The notes beneath the pieces were generated by a model. The model saw nothing but the letters and a program-made list of their open reading frames with translations, made no database searches and had not been told where the DNA came from. A program made the position numbers and the translations under genes. A stretch of DNA of 64,000 nt from Pseudomonas sp. Teo4 (GTDB lineage: Bacteria; Pseudomonadota; Gammaproteobacteria; Pseudomonadales; Pseudomonadaceae), in contig NZ_JAXCIL010000002.1 in assembly GCF_034387475.1 (NCBI RefSeq), positions 1,178,001 to 1,242,000 of the forward strand, written 5' to 3'. Within the stretch, counting starts at the first letter, position 1. Each line of letters opens with the position of its first letter. Below, in pieces: positions 63,956 to 64,000 of this stretch.

Positions 63956-64000
63956 GGTGCGGCTCCTGTTATTGTTTAATAAAATGCACATCAGTAGGCT

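Overview
The window looks like a chromosomal segment of a Pseudomonas of the P. putida group. This is inferred from high GC, from the gene sets coaBC-dut-algC-argB, crc/pyrE, rph/yicC-gmk, pst-phoU with phoBR, exbBD-tonB and oxyR-recG, from the very large Pseudomonas-type PstC and PstA, and from many paired REP elements at gene ends. No database search was possible, so the species is not settled. Almost all of the window is core genome. I see no prophage, insertion sequence, CRISPR array, tRNA or rRNA.

Layout. 1-1.05 kb: end of a HipA-type kinase gene followed by its HTH partner. 1.1-4.5 kb: two GNAT acetyltransferases and a PaiB-like flavin protein, divergent from a MocR regulator whose linker is encoded by a 12-bp tandem repeat of DnaA-box-like 9-mers. 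4.5-6.7 kb: polyamine-binding protein and acetylpolyamine amidohydrolase. 6.9-11.2 kb: AraC regulator, aspA, a HypT-like LysR regulator, a secreted metzincin-like protein. 11.3-13.1 kb: purEK behind a leader with a terminator-like hairpin. 13.2-17.1 kb: small membrane protein, DUF3299 protein, sugar-phosphate mutarotase-like protein, acyl-CoA thioesterase, MFS symporter. 17.3-30.1 kb: phosphate block pstS, pstC-pstA-pstB-phoU and phoB-phoR, with Pho boxes before pstS, pstC and phoB. Inside this block lie a CheY-like regulator, an M23 peptidase and a CNNM/CorC protein. 30.2-34.6 kb: COG4315-type protein, ubiCA, rubredoxin and its reductase, HU, a small SCP2-like protein. 34.7-41.4 kb: YbaK-HDOD protein, oxyR-recG, exbB-exbD-tonB. 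41.6-46.4 kb: epimerase-like protein, lipoprotein, rpoZ-spoT-ridA. 46.6-51.5 kb: LysR regulator, gamma-glutamylputrescine synthetase, glutamine-amidotransferase hydrolase and permease, which separate rpoZ from gmk. 51.6-60.8 kb: gmk-yicC, rph, crc, pyrE, argB-algC-dut-coaBC, radC. 60.9-64 kb: peptide-binding protein, rpmBG, I78-like inhibitor, cupin.

How the genes work together. The Pst transporter and PhoU sense and import phosphate and signal through PhoR/PhoB. All three Pho boxes sit exactly 10 nt before a plausible -10 hexamer. Two separate loci serve polyamines: capture and deacetylation at 4.5-6.7 kb, and the gamma-glutamylation route at 46.6-51.5 kb. ExbB-ExbD-TonB energise outer-membrane uptake. 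OxyR, the HypT-like regulator and the rubredoxin pair point to redox handling.

Most unusual signals: the 12-bp DnaA-box array written in rare leucine codons inside the MocR gene, with two further perfect boxes in the same gene; a 50-bp perfect inverted repeat at 42.5-42.7 kb; the purE leader; a predicted leaderless pstC; and REP pairs whose arm sequences differ between loci but match within a locus.
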